From MR-S7 sp000400995 (lineage in GTDB: Bacteria; Pseudomonadota; Gammaproteobacteria; Burkholderiales; Burkholderiaceae_C), in NCBI RefSeq assembly GCF_045291395.1, contig NZ_CP152342.1, forward strand, positions 2,418,001 through 2,482,000: a stretch of DNA of 64,000 nt, given 5' to 3'. Positions 23,462 through 30,623 of the stretch are shown here, piece after piece. The position numbers and the translations under genes are program-made. The notes below the pieces were generated by a model. It saw only the letters and a list, made by a program, of their open reading frames with translations, made no database searches and was not told the origin of the DNA. Within the stretch, counting starts at the first letter, position 1, and each line of letters begins with the position of its first letter.

Positions 23462-23501
23462 GCGTAACGCTATTGACTTCTATTTTGCGTATCGCTAAAT
23501 T
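23462..23501 (+). promoter_or_regulatory. Early rightward promoter with two repressor operators
   Basis: TTGACT at 23473-23478 and TAAATT at 23496-23501 are exactly 17 bases apart. Operator copies GCGTAACGC (23462-23470) and GCGTATCGC (23487-23495), both preceded by TTTT, lie just upstream of the -35 and in the spacer, with centres 25 bases apart. They match the operators at 19,342-19,397, so the S24 repressor should silence this promoter in the lysogen. Confidence 0.75.
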
Positions 23502-23893
23502 ACACCTCAACGCGCAACAACGCACACCACCTCAGGCCCAGCGACACGGGGCCGCAGCCGACCAGGACGCAATGGCAGGGATGGGGTCTGTGACCAGTGC
23601 AGCGCGGTGGGGCTGGATCGGCAGCGCCTGGCAGGCTCCTTCACAACGTGCATGCCCATGTTGCTGCGCCACCTGCGGCGCTTCATCGGGCACAAGAGCG
23701 AACCTGGGGCATGGGCCTGGGCGAGCGCGGGCAGTCCGGCCCGCTGCCAGTCCGCCAAAGCGCGGTAAACGGCTCGACAACGGTGAGGGGTAGACGCCCA
23801 AGAACAGGAATGGTCATGCCGGTTGGAATCCCGGCAACGCCGACCCCGAGCGCATCGGGGCAAACCGAACAACTTTCACCCAGTGGAGAGCTT
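23502..23893 (+). other. Leader of the early rightward operon, no convincing gene
   Basis: About 390 bases lie between the early promoter and the first well-supported gene. Frames here are short, start without ribosome sites and have Cys/Arg-rich, non-protein-like composition. A few short hairpins occur (for example GCGCC/GGCGC around 23660-23680). An antitermination or regulatory leader is possible. Confidence 0.5.
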
Positions 23894-24073
23894 ATGAGCG
23901 AACTCAAGAAGGGCCAGCGCGTCAAGGCGCGCACGATGCGCGGCACCCGCGAAGTGGCCGGCACCATCACCGAAGTCTCCGCAGCGAGCAACGGCAAGTG
24001 GGTCACGATCAAGCCCGACAACAAAGACGAAAAGCCGTTCATGACGCGCCCTGGCTGCGTCACGCTCGCCTGA
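23894..24073 (+). CDS. Small KOW-like basic protein
   Basis: This is a 59-residue protein starting at ATG 23894. KKGQRVKARTMRGTREVAGT followed by VTIKPDNKDEKPFMTRPGCV gives a small beta-barrel (SH3/KOW-like) pattern with basic residues. It is the first gene after the repressor-controlled early promoter. RNA or DNA binding, possibly in antitermination, is conceivable but only inferred. A large structured RNA-like region follows at once. Confidence 0.6.
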   Translation: MSELKKGQRVKARTMRGTREVAGTITEVSAASNGKWVTIKPDNKDEKPFMTRPGCVTLA

Positions 24074-24079
24074 TCGCCC

Positions 24080-24587
24080 GCCCTGGCAGAAGCCAGGGCC
24101 ATCAAGAAAGAGCGCGGCGCGGCAAAAAGACTGCTGCCTGGGATCAATGCGAATCGCCTATCGCACCCCGCCGCAGGCGTCACCAAGGCAGATACCGCTC
24201 TTTTTCTTGATGGTGAAGGCGAAAGCCTGACGGAGTTCCTGCCCCAGCAGTGCTCAAGCCCTGGGACCGATGCGCAAAGTCCGATTTTGGACTTTGCTGG
24301 CAGAGCGGCAGGCACCATCACCCACTTTCCCGCGCCGCGCACCCTCGGGTGGCAAAGGGATGCTCCGCCAAAGCTGGCGATGTGCGGAGCCTGTCACGGC
24401 AGTAGCAGCGCCGAACGTCCTGGCGCGGTAGGCCCCGTGAGGTAGTAGACGTGACAGGCCGGAGAGACGGCCCCACTTTCCAACCGCGCCGGGGATCGTC
24501 TCCTCCCTCCCTTCTCTCACTCCCCCGGCACGCCCTGATGGGGCAGCGGTTCTTTCTTTTCCCGCCCGCACCAGCGGGCTTTTTTTC
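24080..24587 (+). ncRNA. Large multi-branched structured RNA candidate
   Basis: About 510 gene-free bases contain many strong, nested complementary segments. These are GCCCTGG/CCAGGGC (24080-24099), a 16-bp long-range stem 24099-24114 with 24196-24213 enclosing TGCGA/TCGCA (24148-24165), and AGGC-GAAA-GCCT (24217-24228). Then come CCTGCC/GGCAGG (24238-24243 with 24307-24312) enclosing a perfect 8-bp hairpin CAAAGTCC/GGACTTTG (24275-24296), and GCTCCGC/GCGGAGC (24362-24390). Last are a perfect 9-bp CCTGTCACG/CGTGACAGG (24390-24398 with 24450-24458) enclosing GCGCC/GGCGC, and GGCCG/CGGCC (24457-24472). It ends at a T7 terminator (24564-24587). No plausible protein is encoded. The class is not recognised. 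Confidence 0.6.
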
Positions 24588-24604
24588 GTCCCAAGGAAGC
24601 CCCC

Positions 24605-24799
24605 ATGGATTACCTCCACCCCGTGATGGTCGAGGCCTTGCGCGGCCACATGCCGCTCATCGAGCCCGACACGCATCCCACCGAAGCGGCCCGCGTGCAC
24701 GCCGACATCCAGCACCAGCACCACCGCGAACGCATCCGCGAGTCGATGGAGCTGGACTTCCAGATCCGCCAGCAGGCGTACCCCGGGAGCCCGCTATGA
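24605..24799 (+). CDS. Small helical phage protein
   Basis: This is a 64-residue protein starting at ATG 24605 with AAGGAAG upstream, right after the terminator of the structured region. It is His/Glu-rich and helical (HADIQHQHHRERIRESMELD). It heads a chain of tiny genes joined by ATGA overlaps. The function is unknown. Confidence 0.6.
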   Translation: MDYLHPVMVEALRGHMPLIEPDTHPTEAARVHADIQHQHHRERIRESMELDFQIRQQAYPGSPL

Positions 24800-25083
24800 G
24801 CCTCGCACAAGCATGCCGCACCTGTGCGGCCGCGCAGGCCCGCGCCAAGCAGGAAACAGCCGACCGTGATGACGCCGAGCTGCTGCGCTGGCTGCTGGAC
24901 CAAGGCCTGGACTTCATCGGCCTCCACGGCGGCAACGGCATCGACTGCGCGAACCATTTTGGCGGCGCGCGCGCCGCGCTGATCGAGGCGCGCCAGGACG
25001 CGCACACGGCCCTGCCGCCCAGCGCTGTCGCCATCGGCGCCGACCTCGACGCCAACTCGATAGAACAAGGAGAGCCCGCATGA
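24796..25083 (+). CDS. Small phage protein with N-terminal Cys pair
   Basis: This is a 95-residue protein starting at ATG 24796, overlapping the previous stop (ATGA). It begins SLAQACRTCAAAQARAKQET, so a single CxxC could bind metal. The middle (LLRWLLDQGLDFIGLHGGNG) is helical. No family is recognised. Confidence 0.6.
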   Translation: MSLAQACRTCAAAQARAKQETADRDDAELLRWLLDQGLDFIGLHGGNGIDCANHFGGARAALIEARQDAHTALPPSAVAIGADLDANSIEQGEPA

Positions 25084-25307
25084 AGTACGCACTCTGGCTA
25101 ATCGCCGCCGTGTTCACGCTGGGCATGGGAGCCATCGCCGGCCACGACGCCGAAGCCGACAGGCAAGACGCCGAGGCCCTGGCAAGCCGCGACTGGGCCG
25201 GCCAGCAGGCCTGCGGCCCGCATGCCACGCCCGAGTGGCTGGACGACATGACCCTGCGGTGCCTGCGCAATCTGGACCCCGTGAGCGTGGCGGAAGGCCG
25301 GCCATGA
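25080..25307 (+). CDS. Small exported or membrane-anchored phage protein
   Basis: This is a 75-residue protein with a signal-peptide/anchor N-terminus (LWLIAAVFTLGMGAIAG), an acidic middle, and two cysteines (ACGPHATPEWLDDMTLRC) that could pair in the periplasm. It is joined by ATGA to both neighbours. The function is unknown. Confidence 0.6.
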   Translation: MKYALWLIAAVFTLGMGAIAGHDAEADRQDAEALASRDWAGQQACGPHATPEWLDDMTLRCLRNLDPVSVAEGRP

Positions 25308-25396
25308 GGCTCCTCACCCTCCTCGCCGCCCTGTGGGTCTGGCTCGCCGCAACCACCCTCGCATTCGCCTGCGCGCTCGCGCAGATCAACCCCTGA
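25304..25396 (+). CDS. 30-residue membrane peptide
   Basis: ATG 25304 overlaps the previous stop as ATGA. The product is one hydrophobic helix (LLTLLAALWVWLAATTLAFA) with almost nothing else. The translational coupling is the main support. The function is unknown. Confidence 0.45.
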   Translation: MRLLTLLAALWVWLAATTLAFACALAQINP

Positions 25397-25409
25397 TTGG
25401 AAGCTCCGA

Positions 25410-25604
25410 ATGACCACCGAATTCACGCCGCGCGACGTGTACGCACGCCACACCAGCAAGGAAGGCAATTCCTACGTCGCGCGTCACCGCGTCTGGAGCG
25501 CCGGGCGCTTCTTTGCTGCGCGCGCCGCCGAAGCCGCCAAGGAGGGCGGCAAGGCCCGCTGCGACCAGATCACCGAAGACCAGTACCTGAAAGAACGAGC
25601 ATGA
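25410..25604 (+). CDS. Small basic phage protein upstream of recT
   Basis: This is a 64-residue protein starting at ATG 25410 with GGAAG. VYARHTSKEGNSYVARHRVW is followed by an Ala/Lys-rich helix. The stop overlaps the recT ATG. No family is recognised. Coupling with recT hints at a role in the same recombination step. Confidence 0.6.
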   Translation: MTTEFTPRDVYARHTSKEGNSYVARHRVWSAGRFFAARAAEAAKEGGKARCDQITEDQYLKERA

Positions 25605-26770
25605 CCCCGAACTCCATCACCACCCAACCTCAGGCCACGCAGTCGCCCGTCACGATGGGCTTTGGCGACGTGGCCAGCTTCGAATTCCTGCAGCGCAGCG
25701 CAAAGGCCTTTGCCAACAGCACGATGGTGCCCACCGCCTATCAGGCGATGGTGACGAAGGGCTATGGCGAGCGGGCCACCGTCGAGCCCAATGCCGCCGC
25801 CGTGCCCAACTGCATGATCGCACTGGACATGGCCCAGCGGATGAACGCCAACCCGCTGCAGGTCATGCAGAACTTGCACATCATCGAAGGCAAGCCGAGC
25901 TGGTCCAGCCAGTTCATCATCGCGGCCATCAACTCCTGCGGGAAATTCTCGCCGCTGCGCTTCGACGTGGAGTGGCTGGAGGAAATGGACGCCACCTATT
26001 CCACCTACGAGTGGGAGAACCGGCAGAAGGTCGAGAAGAAGCACAAGGTGCGCATCAAGAACGCGCGCTGCGTGGCCTGGGCCATCGAGAAGGCCACCGG
26101 CGAGCGCCTGGAGTCGGCGCCCGTGACCATCGAAATGGCCGTGAACGAAGGCTGGTACAGCAAGAACGGCAGCAAGTGGCGCAGCATGCCCGACCTGATG
26201 CTGCGCTACCGCAGCGCCGCATTCTTCGGCCGCATCTACGCGCCCGAGCTGCTGATGGGCCTGCCCACCACGGAAGAAGTGCAAGACGTGTTCGTGCAGG
26301 ACGCCGAGGGCAACGTGGTGCACGCCGGCCGCCAGTTCGTGCCCAAGAGCGCCGGCACGATCAACACCACAGGCGATGTGCGTCAGGAACCCGACAGCTA
26401 CCCCGCTGCGGACTTCGACAAGGGCCTGCCGGGCTGGGCCAAGGTCGTTGCAGACGGCCGCAAGAGCATGGCCGACCTCGTGGCCACCTTGGAATCCAAG
26501 GCCTCGCTGACCGACGAGCAGAAGCAGCGGCTGCAGGCCGCCGTGGCTGCACTGGCGCCGCAGGATGCCGTGGTGAAGGAGCCGACGCCGAAGGACAGCA
26601 ACAAGCCGCCTTTCGACGTTGACCCCGAAGCGCTGGAGAAGCGCTTGAAGGAAGCCGCCGATCTGGACGCGCTCTACGAGGCCGCAAGCCTTCTCGACGC
26701 CGCGCCCGCCGACCGGCTGGAGCACCTGAACACCGTATTCAACGCTCGGCTGGCCGAGCTGGAGGGATGA
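25601..26770 (+). CDS. recT: RecT-family single-strand annealing protein
   Basis: This is a 389-residue protein. NANPLQVMQNLHIIEGKPSW, SSQFIIAAINSCGKFSPLRF and LMLRYRSAAFFGRIYAPELL are RecT hallmarks. The last roughly 130 residues are acidic and partly disordered. RecT anneals complementary strands during phage recombination and works with the exonuclease that follows. The ATG overlaps the preceding stop (ATGA). The length is at the long end for the family because of the C-terminal extension. Confidence 0.9.
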   Translation: MTPNSITTQPQATQSPVTMGFGDVASFEFLQRSAKAFANSTMVPTAYQAMVTKGYGERATVEPNAAAVPNCMIALDMAQRMNANPLQVMQNLHIIEGKPSWSSQFIIAAINSCGKFSPLRFDVEWLEEMDATYSTYEWENRQKVEKKHKVRIKNARCVAWAIEKATGERLESAPVTIEMAVNEGWYSKNGSKWRSMPDLMLRYRSAAFFGRIYAPELLMGLPTTEEVQDVFVQDAEGNVVHAGRQFVPKSAGTINTTGDVRQEPDSYPAADFDKGLPGWAKVVADGRKSMADLVATLESKASLTDEQKQRLQAAVAALAPQDAVVKEPTPKDSNKPPFDVDPEALEKRLKEAADLDALYEAASLLDAAPADRLEHLNTVFNARLAELEG

Positions 26771-26773
26771 TCC

Positions 26774-28537
26774 ATGCGCATTGTCAAACTCGTACAAGGC
26801 TCACCTGAATGGCATGCCCACCGGGCCCAGCATTTCAACGCCAGCGACGCGCCGGCCATGATGGACTGCAGCCCGTACAAGTCGCGCTCCGAGCTGGTGC
26901 GCGAGTTGGCGACGGGCATCCGACAGGACTTCAGCCACGCGCAGCAGGCCATTCTGAACAGCGGCCATGTATTCGAGCGGCTGGCGCGGCCGCTGGCCGA
27001 GAAGGTCGTGGGCGAAGACCTCTACCCGGTGGTCGGCGTGGAGGGCCCTTACAGCGCCAGCCTGGACGGGCTGACGATGCTGGAGGTCGATGCGCTCGAA
27101 CACAAGCGCCTCAACGCGCGCTTGCGCGAAGCAATGTTCGATGGCTGCACCGGCACCGACCTGCCCTTGGACTACCAGGTGCAAATGGAACACCAGTGCA
27201 TGGTGAGCACGGCCACCGAGCGCGTGCTGTTCATGGCTTCGGAGTGGGTGCAGAACCGCGAGACTGGCGAATGGGTGCTGGTTGAGGAGCGCCACTGCTG
27301 GTACACACCCAACCCCGAGCTGCGCGCCAAGATCGTCGCCGGCTGGAAGTTGCTGGAGCAGGATGTGGCCGCCTACGACCCGAGCAGTGAGGCCCAGGCC
27401 GAGAAGCCCATGCCGAAGCTGCAGCAGGCGCTGCCCGCGCTGCGCATCGACGCACGCGGCGAGATCACGGCCAGCAACCTGGACGAGTTCCAGGCTATCG
27501 CCATGGCCCGCATCAACAGCATCAACACCGAGCTGGAGACGGACCAGCACTTCGCGGACGCCGACGCCGACGCGAAGTGGCTCCGCGATGTCGCCGCCGG
27601 CATGAAGGCGGCCGTGCAGCGCGTGCGCGCCGGCATGGAATCGGTGGACGAAGTGCTGCGCGTGCTGGAGCACCTGGACGCCCTCTCGACGCAGAAGGCC
27701 CTCGACCTGGAGAAGAAGGTCAAGACCGAGAAGGATTCGCGCAAGGAGAAGATCATCCTCGCAGCCGAGGCGGACCTGAAAACGCACATCGACAGCCTGA
27801 ACCAGCAGATGGGCGCCAACTACATCCCCCTGCCCCGCGGCATCTTCGCCCCGGTGGTCAAGGGACTGAAGTCGCTGCAGTCGATGGAGGACAAGGTGCG
27901 CGCCGCGCTGGGCTCCGCTCAGGCCGAGGCAACCGCTCAATCTCACCTGCTGGCGCTCAACCGCGACTTCATCCGCGCCGAGGGCCGCGACTGGATCACC
28001 CTGTTCCCCGACTTCGCCACGGTAGGCAAGAAGGAGCACGAGGATTTCCGCGCGCTGGCCGCGCTGCGCATCAGCGAACACCAGAAAGCCGAGGCGGAGC
28101 GGCTGGAGCGCGAGGAGCACGAGCGGGCGGACAAGGAAATGCGCGAGAAGCTGATCCAAGCCGAGCGCGATGCCCAGGCCGGAATTGCCGAGGCGCGCGC
28201 CACGGATGCGCTTCCCGCCCCGCTACTGGACGACCTGAGCAACCTGGCCAGCGACCTGCGCGCCGATGCCGTCTCCGCCATCGACACGCGACAAGCCATC
28301 GGCGCCGCCCAGGCCAGCGCTGCAGCGATGGACAAGACGATCACCCTTGGCCAGATCAACGCTCGGCTGGCACCAATCAAGCTGGACGCGGCCGGGCTGG
28401 AGGCCATGGGCTTCGCGGTCACGCGCGTGAAAGCCGCCGTGCACTTGCCTGCCTTCCGATTCCCGGCGCTCTGCCGCGCCATCGCGCAGCGGGCGATGGA
28501 AGCCGCTGCAGAGCCATCGCAAACCGTGCTTGCGTGA
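26774..28537 (+). CDS. YqaJ-family phage exonuclease with long C-terminal extension
   Basis: This is a 587-residue protein. Residues 1-210 form the YqaJ/lambda-exonuclease core: WHAHRAQHFNASDAPAM, then GHVFERLARPLAE, then SASLDGLTM and ALEHKRL (the D...E-x-K site), then QVQMEHQCMV. Residues about 230-590 are a helical, coiled-coil-rich extension (DLEKKVKTEKDSRKEKIILA, then RLEREEHERADKEMREKLIQ) found with some phage RecE-like nucleases. It resects 5' ends to feed RecT. It lies 3 bases after recT. Confidence 0.85.
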   Translation: MRIVKLVQGSPEWHAHRAQHFNASDAPAMMDCSPYKSRSELVRELATGIRQDFSHAQQAILNSGHVFERLARPLAEKVVGEDLYPVVGVEGPYSASLDGLTMLEVDALEHKRLNARLREAMFDGCTGTDLPLDYQVQMEHQCMVSTATERVLFMASEWVQNRETGEWVLVEERHCWYTPNPELRAKIVAGWKLLEQDVAAYDPSSEAQAEKPMPKLQQALPALRIDARGEITASNLDEFQAIAMARINSINTELETDQHFADADADAKWLRDVAAGMKAAVQRVRAGMESVDEVLRVLEHLDALSTQKALDLEKKVKTEKDSRKEKIILAAEADLKTHIDSLNQQMGANYIPLPRGIFAPVVKGLKSLQSMEDKVRAALGSAQAEATAQSHLLALNRDFIRAEGRDWITLFPDFATVGKKEHEDFRALAALRISEHQKAEAERLEREEHERADKEMREKLIQAERDAQAGIAEARATDALPAPLLDDLSNLASDLRADAVSAIDTRQAIGAAQASAAAMDKTITLGQINARLAPIKLDAAGLEAMGFAVTRVKAAVHLPAFRFPALCRAIAQRAMEAAAEPSQTVLA

Positions 28538-28563
28538 TAGCCCGCCAACCTCAAGGACTCAAT

Positions 28564-28851
28564 ATGAGCGACGAAACCACCCTGCCGCCCGGCATCCGGC
28601 GCGAAACCAACATCATCAACGCAGAAGACGTGAACCGCGCCGTAGAAGGCGTGGCGCAATCCATCATCGACGTGCTGAACGAATACAGCAAGCAGCACGG
28701 GGCGACCAACGCCTTGTTCGGCTGCCTCTACGCCGCTGGTGTTGCGCTGGCCTGCTACGACGCAGTCCTCGATGAGAGCGTAGACCTCCGCGTGCAACTT
28801 TCGCCCCTGTTTGAGGGCTACGAGAACCAGATCAAGGCACAGGCGCACTGA
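28564..28851 (+). CDS. Hypothetical phage protein
   Basis: This is a 95-residue protein starting at ATG 28564 with AAGGA upstream. It is mostly helical (INAEDVNRAVEGVAQSIIDV), with two cysteines near residue 60. It follows the exonuclease and is closed by a terminator. No family is recognised. Confidence 0.6.
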   Translation: MSDETTLPPGIRRETNIINAEDVNRAVEGVAQSIIDVLNEYSKQHGATNALFGCLYAAGVALACYDAVLDESVDLRVQLSPLFEGYENQIKAQAH

Positions 28852-28874
28852 GCGCTACCGATTCACCACCTCAT

Positions 28875-28898
28875 GCCCGCCGCCATGCGGGCTTTTTT
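28875..28898 (+). terminator. Intrinsic terminator
   Basis: GCCCGC/GCGGGC has a 6-base loop and T6. It lies 26 bases before the next start. Confidence 0.8.
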
Positions 28899-28923
28899 CG
28901 CCCGCGTCGGGCAAGGAGTTCCC

Positions 28924-29511
28924 GTGAACATCACCATCAACCATCCGACATTCAATTTCCATGCAGCGCCAGCACTGGGCCGTGCGTTCTTCGCCGCGCT
29001 GATGCCCACCGATGAAGACCCTGACACCACAGCGCCAGCAGCGGCCCAGGCAGTGGCCGGCCCGCCGCAGATCGGCGAGTACTGGGAAGGTCAAGGCGGC
29101 ATCTACGCCGGCGACTTTCGCGGCGGCGATGGCTCCGTCTACGGCCTGATCGTGGGCGCGGAGGAGGACATCGGCAGGGCACGCTGGGCCCACGAAGGTG
29201 ACATGCCCAACCTGACGGACTGGGATGGCCTGGCCAACACAGCCGCCCTGGTCGAGTCCTGCCCCGCCGCCAAGCTGGCCGCCGGGTACACCCGCGACGA
29301 GCACAGCGACTTCTACCTGCCCGCGCGCCGCGAGCTGCACCTTGCAGCCGCAAACGTGCCGGACAAATTCGGCAAGTCCTCCTGGTACTGGTCCAGCACG
29401 CCCTACAGCGGCAGCTATGCGTGGGCGGTCGATTTCGAGCTCGGCCCCACGAGCCACGGCTTCCGGCGCTACGAGTTCCGTGTCCGCCCCTTCCGCAGAT
29501 TCATCTACTGA
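28924..29511 (+). CDS. DUF1566 (C-type-lectin-like) protein, copy 1
   Basis: This is a 195-residue protein starting at GTG 28924 with AAGGAG upstream. The C-terminal half is a DUF1566 fold: DFYLPARRELHLAA, then SSWYWSSTPYSGSYAWAVDF and YEFRVRPFRRF. DUF1566 domains have a C-type-lectin core used for ligand recognition. It is followed by a shorter paralogue. The role in the phage is unknown. Confidence 0.75.
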   Translation: MNITINHPTFNFHAAPALGRAFFAALMPTDEDPDTTAPAAAQAVAGPPQIGEYWEGQGGIYAGDFRGGDGSVYGLIVGAEEDIGRARWAHEGDMPNLTDWDGLANTAALVESCPAAKLAAGYTRDEHSDFYLPARRELHLAAANVPDKFGKSSWYWSSTPYSGSYAWAVDFELGPTSHGFRRYEFRVRPFRRFIY

Positions 29512-29553
29512 TCCCTTCACCCCTTTCCCTCAACCTCACCACAGGAGCCTGCA

Positions 29554-29967
29554 ATGAACGCAGCAGTCGAAACCCGCATTCCCGCCCTCAACCAGCCCTG
29601 GCCCGAGCAGGGCGGCATCTACATCGGCTCGCGCCTGATCGATGGTGCCGTGCACCACGTCGTGATCCCCGGCGGCGTGGAGTTCGATCATGAGGACGTC
29701 CCTTTCAGCCGCGTCGAACAGGTGGTGAACGAAGGTGATGAACTGAACGGCCACAGCGACTGGCGCGCGCCCGATCAGGAAGACCTGATGCTGGCCTACA
29801 TCAATGCCCGGGAGCACTTCGACAAGTCCTCCTGGTACTGGTCGCGCAGCGAGCACCACGGCTGGCCGTGGGCGGTCGATTTCGAGCACGGCACCACGAA
29901 CCGCTACGACCGGCACGACGAGTTCCGTGTCCGCCCCTTCCGCTCGTTCACGCTCAGCGATGACTGA
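29554..29967 (+). CDS. DUF1566 (C-type-lectin-like) protein, copy 2
   Basis: This is a 137-residue paralogue of the preceding gene. It has DWRAPDQEDLMLAYI, then SSWYWSRSEHHGWPWAVDFE and DEFRVRPFRSF. AGGAG precedes ATG 29554. Blocks of near-identical DNA shared with copy 1 alternate with blocks that differ at almost every codon. The stop overlaps the next gene. Confidence 0.75.
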   Translation: MNAAVETRIPALNQPWPEQGGIYIGSRLIDGAVHHVVIPGGVEFDHEDVPFSRVEQVVNEGDELNGHSDWRAPDQEDLMLAYINAREHFDKSSWYWSRSEHHGWPWAVDFEHGTTNRYDRHDEFRVRPFRSFTLSDD

Positions 29968-30451
29968 AGAATGGCGCGGGATACCCGGCTGGCCTGGGTA
30001 CGAAGCCAGTTCCACGGGCAGGGTGCGGTCCTCGAACGGCATCAAGGTGCCGTTCAGGGATCCGAAGGGCTACCTAAAGGTGAAGCTGTGGAGCCACTCC
30101 AGGGCCAAGAACCTACGTGTCAGCGGCTTGGTGGCGCTGGCATTCCACGGGCCGGCTCCCGCTGGCCATGTCGTGCGTCACCGAAATGGCGCGAACGACG
30201 ACAACCGGGCGGACAACCTGCTGTACGGCACACGCTCGGAGAACGAGCAGGACAAGGTGCGGCATGGCACTGCGCTGCTGGGAGAGCGCCATCACCAAGC
30301 CAAGTTGTGCACGGCGGATGTCCAGGCAATCCGCGCGCGGTATCAGCGAGGCTCGCGCGAGGATGGATCAAATGCCATCGCCAAGGACTTTGGCGTCACA
30401 GGCGCGTTGATTCGCTACATCGTGCGGGGAGAAACCTGGCGCCACGTTTGA
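29960..30451 (+). CDS. NUMOD4-HNH homing endonuclease
   Basis: This is a 163-residue protein. A NUMOD4 motif at the N-terminus (EEWRGIPGWPGYEASSTGRV) is followed by HNH_3 (VRHRNGANDDNRADNLLYGT) and a C-terminal DNA-binding repeat ending in RGETWRHV. Homing endonucleases of this kind cut allelic sites and spread their own gene. It begins inside the last codons of the DUF1566 copy 2 gene. It is free-standing, as no intron is seen. Confidence 0.88.
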   Translation: MTEEWRGIPGWPGYEASSTGRVRSSNGIKVPFRDPKGYLKVKLWSHSRAKNLRVSGLVALAFHGPAPAGHVVRHRNGANDDNRADNLLYGTRSENEQDKVRHGTALLGERHHQAKLCTADVQAIRARYQRGSREDGSNAIAKDFGVTGALIRYIVRGETWRHV

Positions 30452-30589
30452 GGCCAGGCCAGCCACAGCCACCACGAGCAGGCACTGGTCTGCCGCGCGC
30501 TGCTCAGACGCGGGCATGCCGTCGATGGCTTGCATCTTGAGAAGGCCTTTCGCCGGGACATCCCTGCTTCAAGCCCCCGATCTGTCCCC

Positions 30590-30609
30590 GGCCGCCCACT
30601 CGGCCTTTT
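30590..30609 (+). terminator. Intrinsic terminator
   Basis: GGCCG/CGGCC with a CCCACT loop is followed by TTTT, 15 bases before the rdgC start. Confidence 0.6.
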
Positions 30610-30623
30610 CTCGTGGAGTCTCC

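Noticed and set aside
23428..23793. A 121-codon frame in the early leader
   Set aside because: It starts upstream of the promoter, has no ribosome site and its composition is Cys/Arg/Ser-rich.
23818..23834. GGTTGGAATCC inside a GCCGG/CCGGC stem looks like a tRNA T arm
   Set aside because: No acceptor, D or anticodon arm can be formed around it.
24055..24063. GCGTCACGC as another repressor operator
   Set aside because: It lies inside the coding end of the 23894 gene and lacks the T-rich flank of the other copies.
28924..29967. A diversity-generating retroelement
   Set aside because: No reverse transcriptase and no template repeat in the window.
30452..30623. A small gene before rdgC (EQALVCRALLRRGHAVDGL in one frame)
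   Set aside because: The frame has no start codon or ribosome site and no stop in a sensible place; may be a gene remnant.
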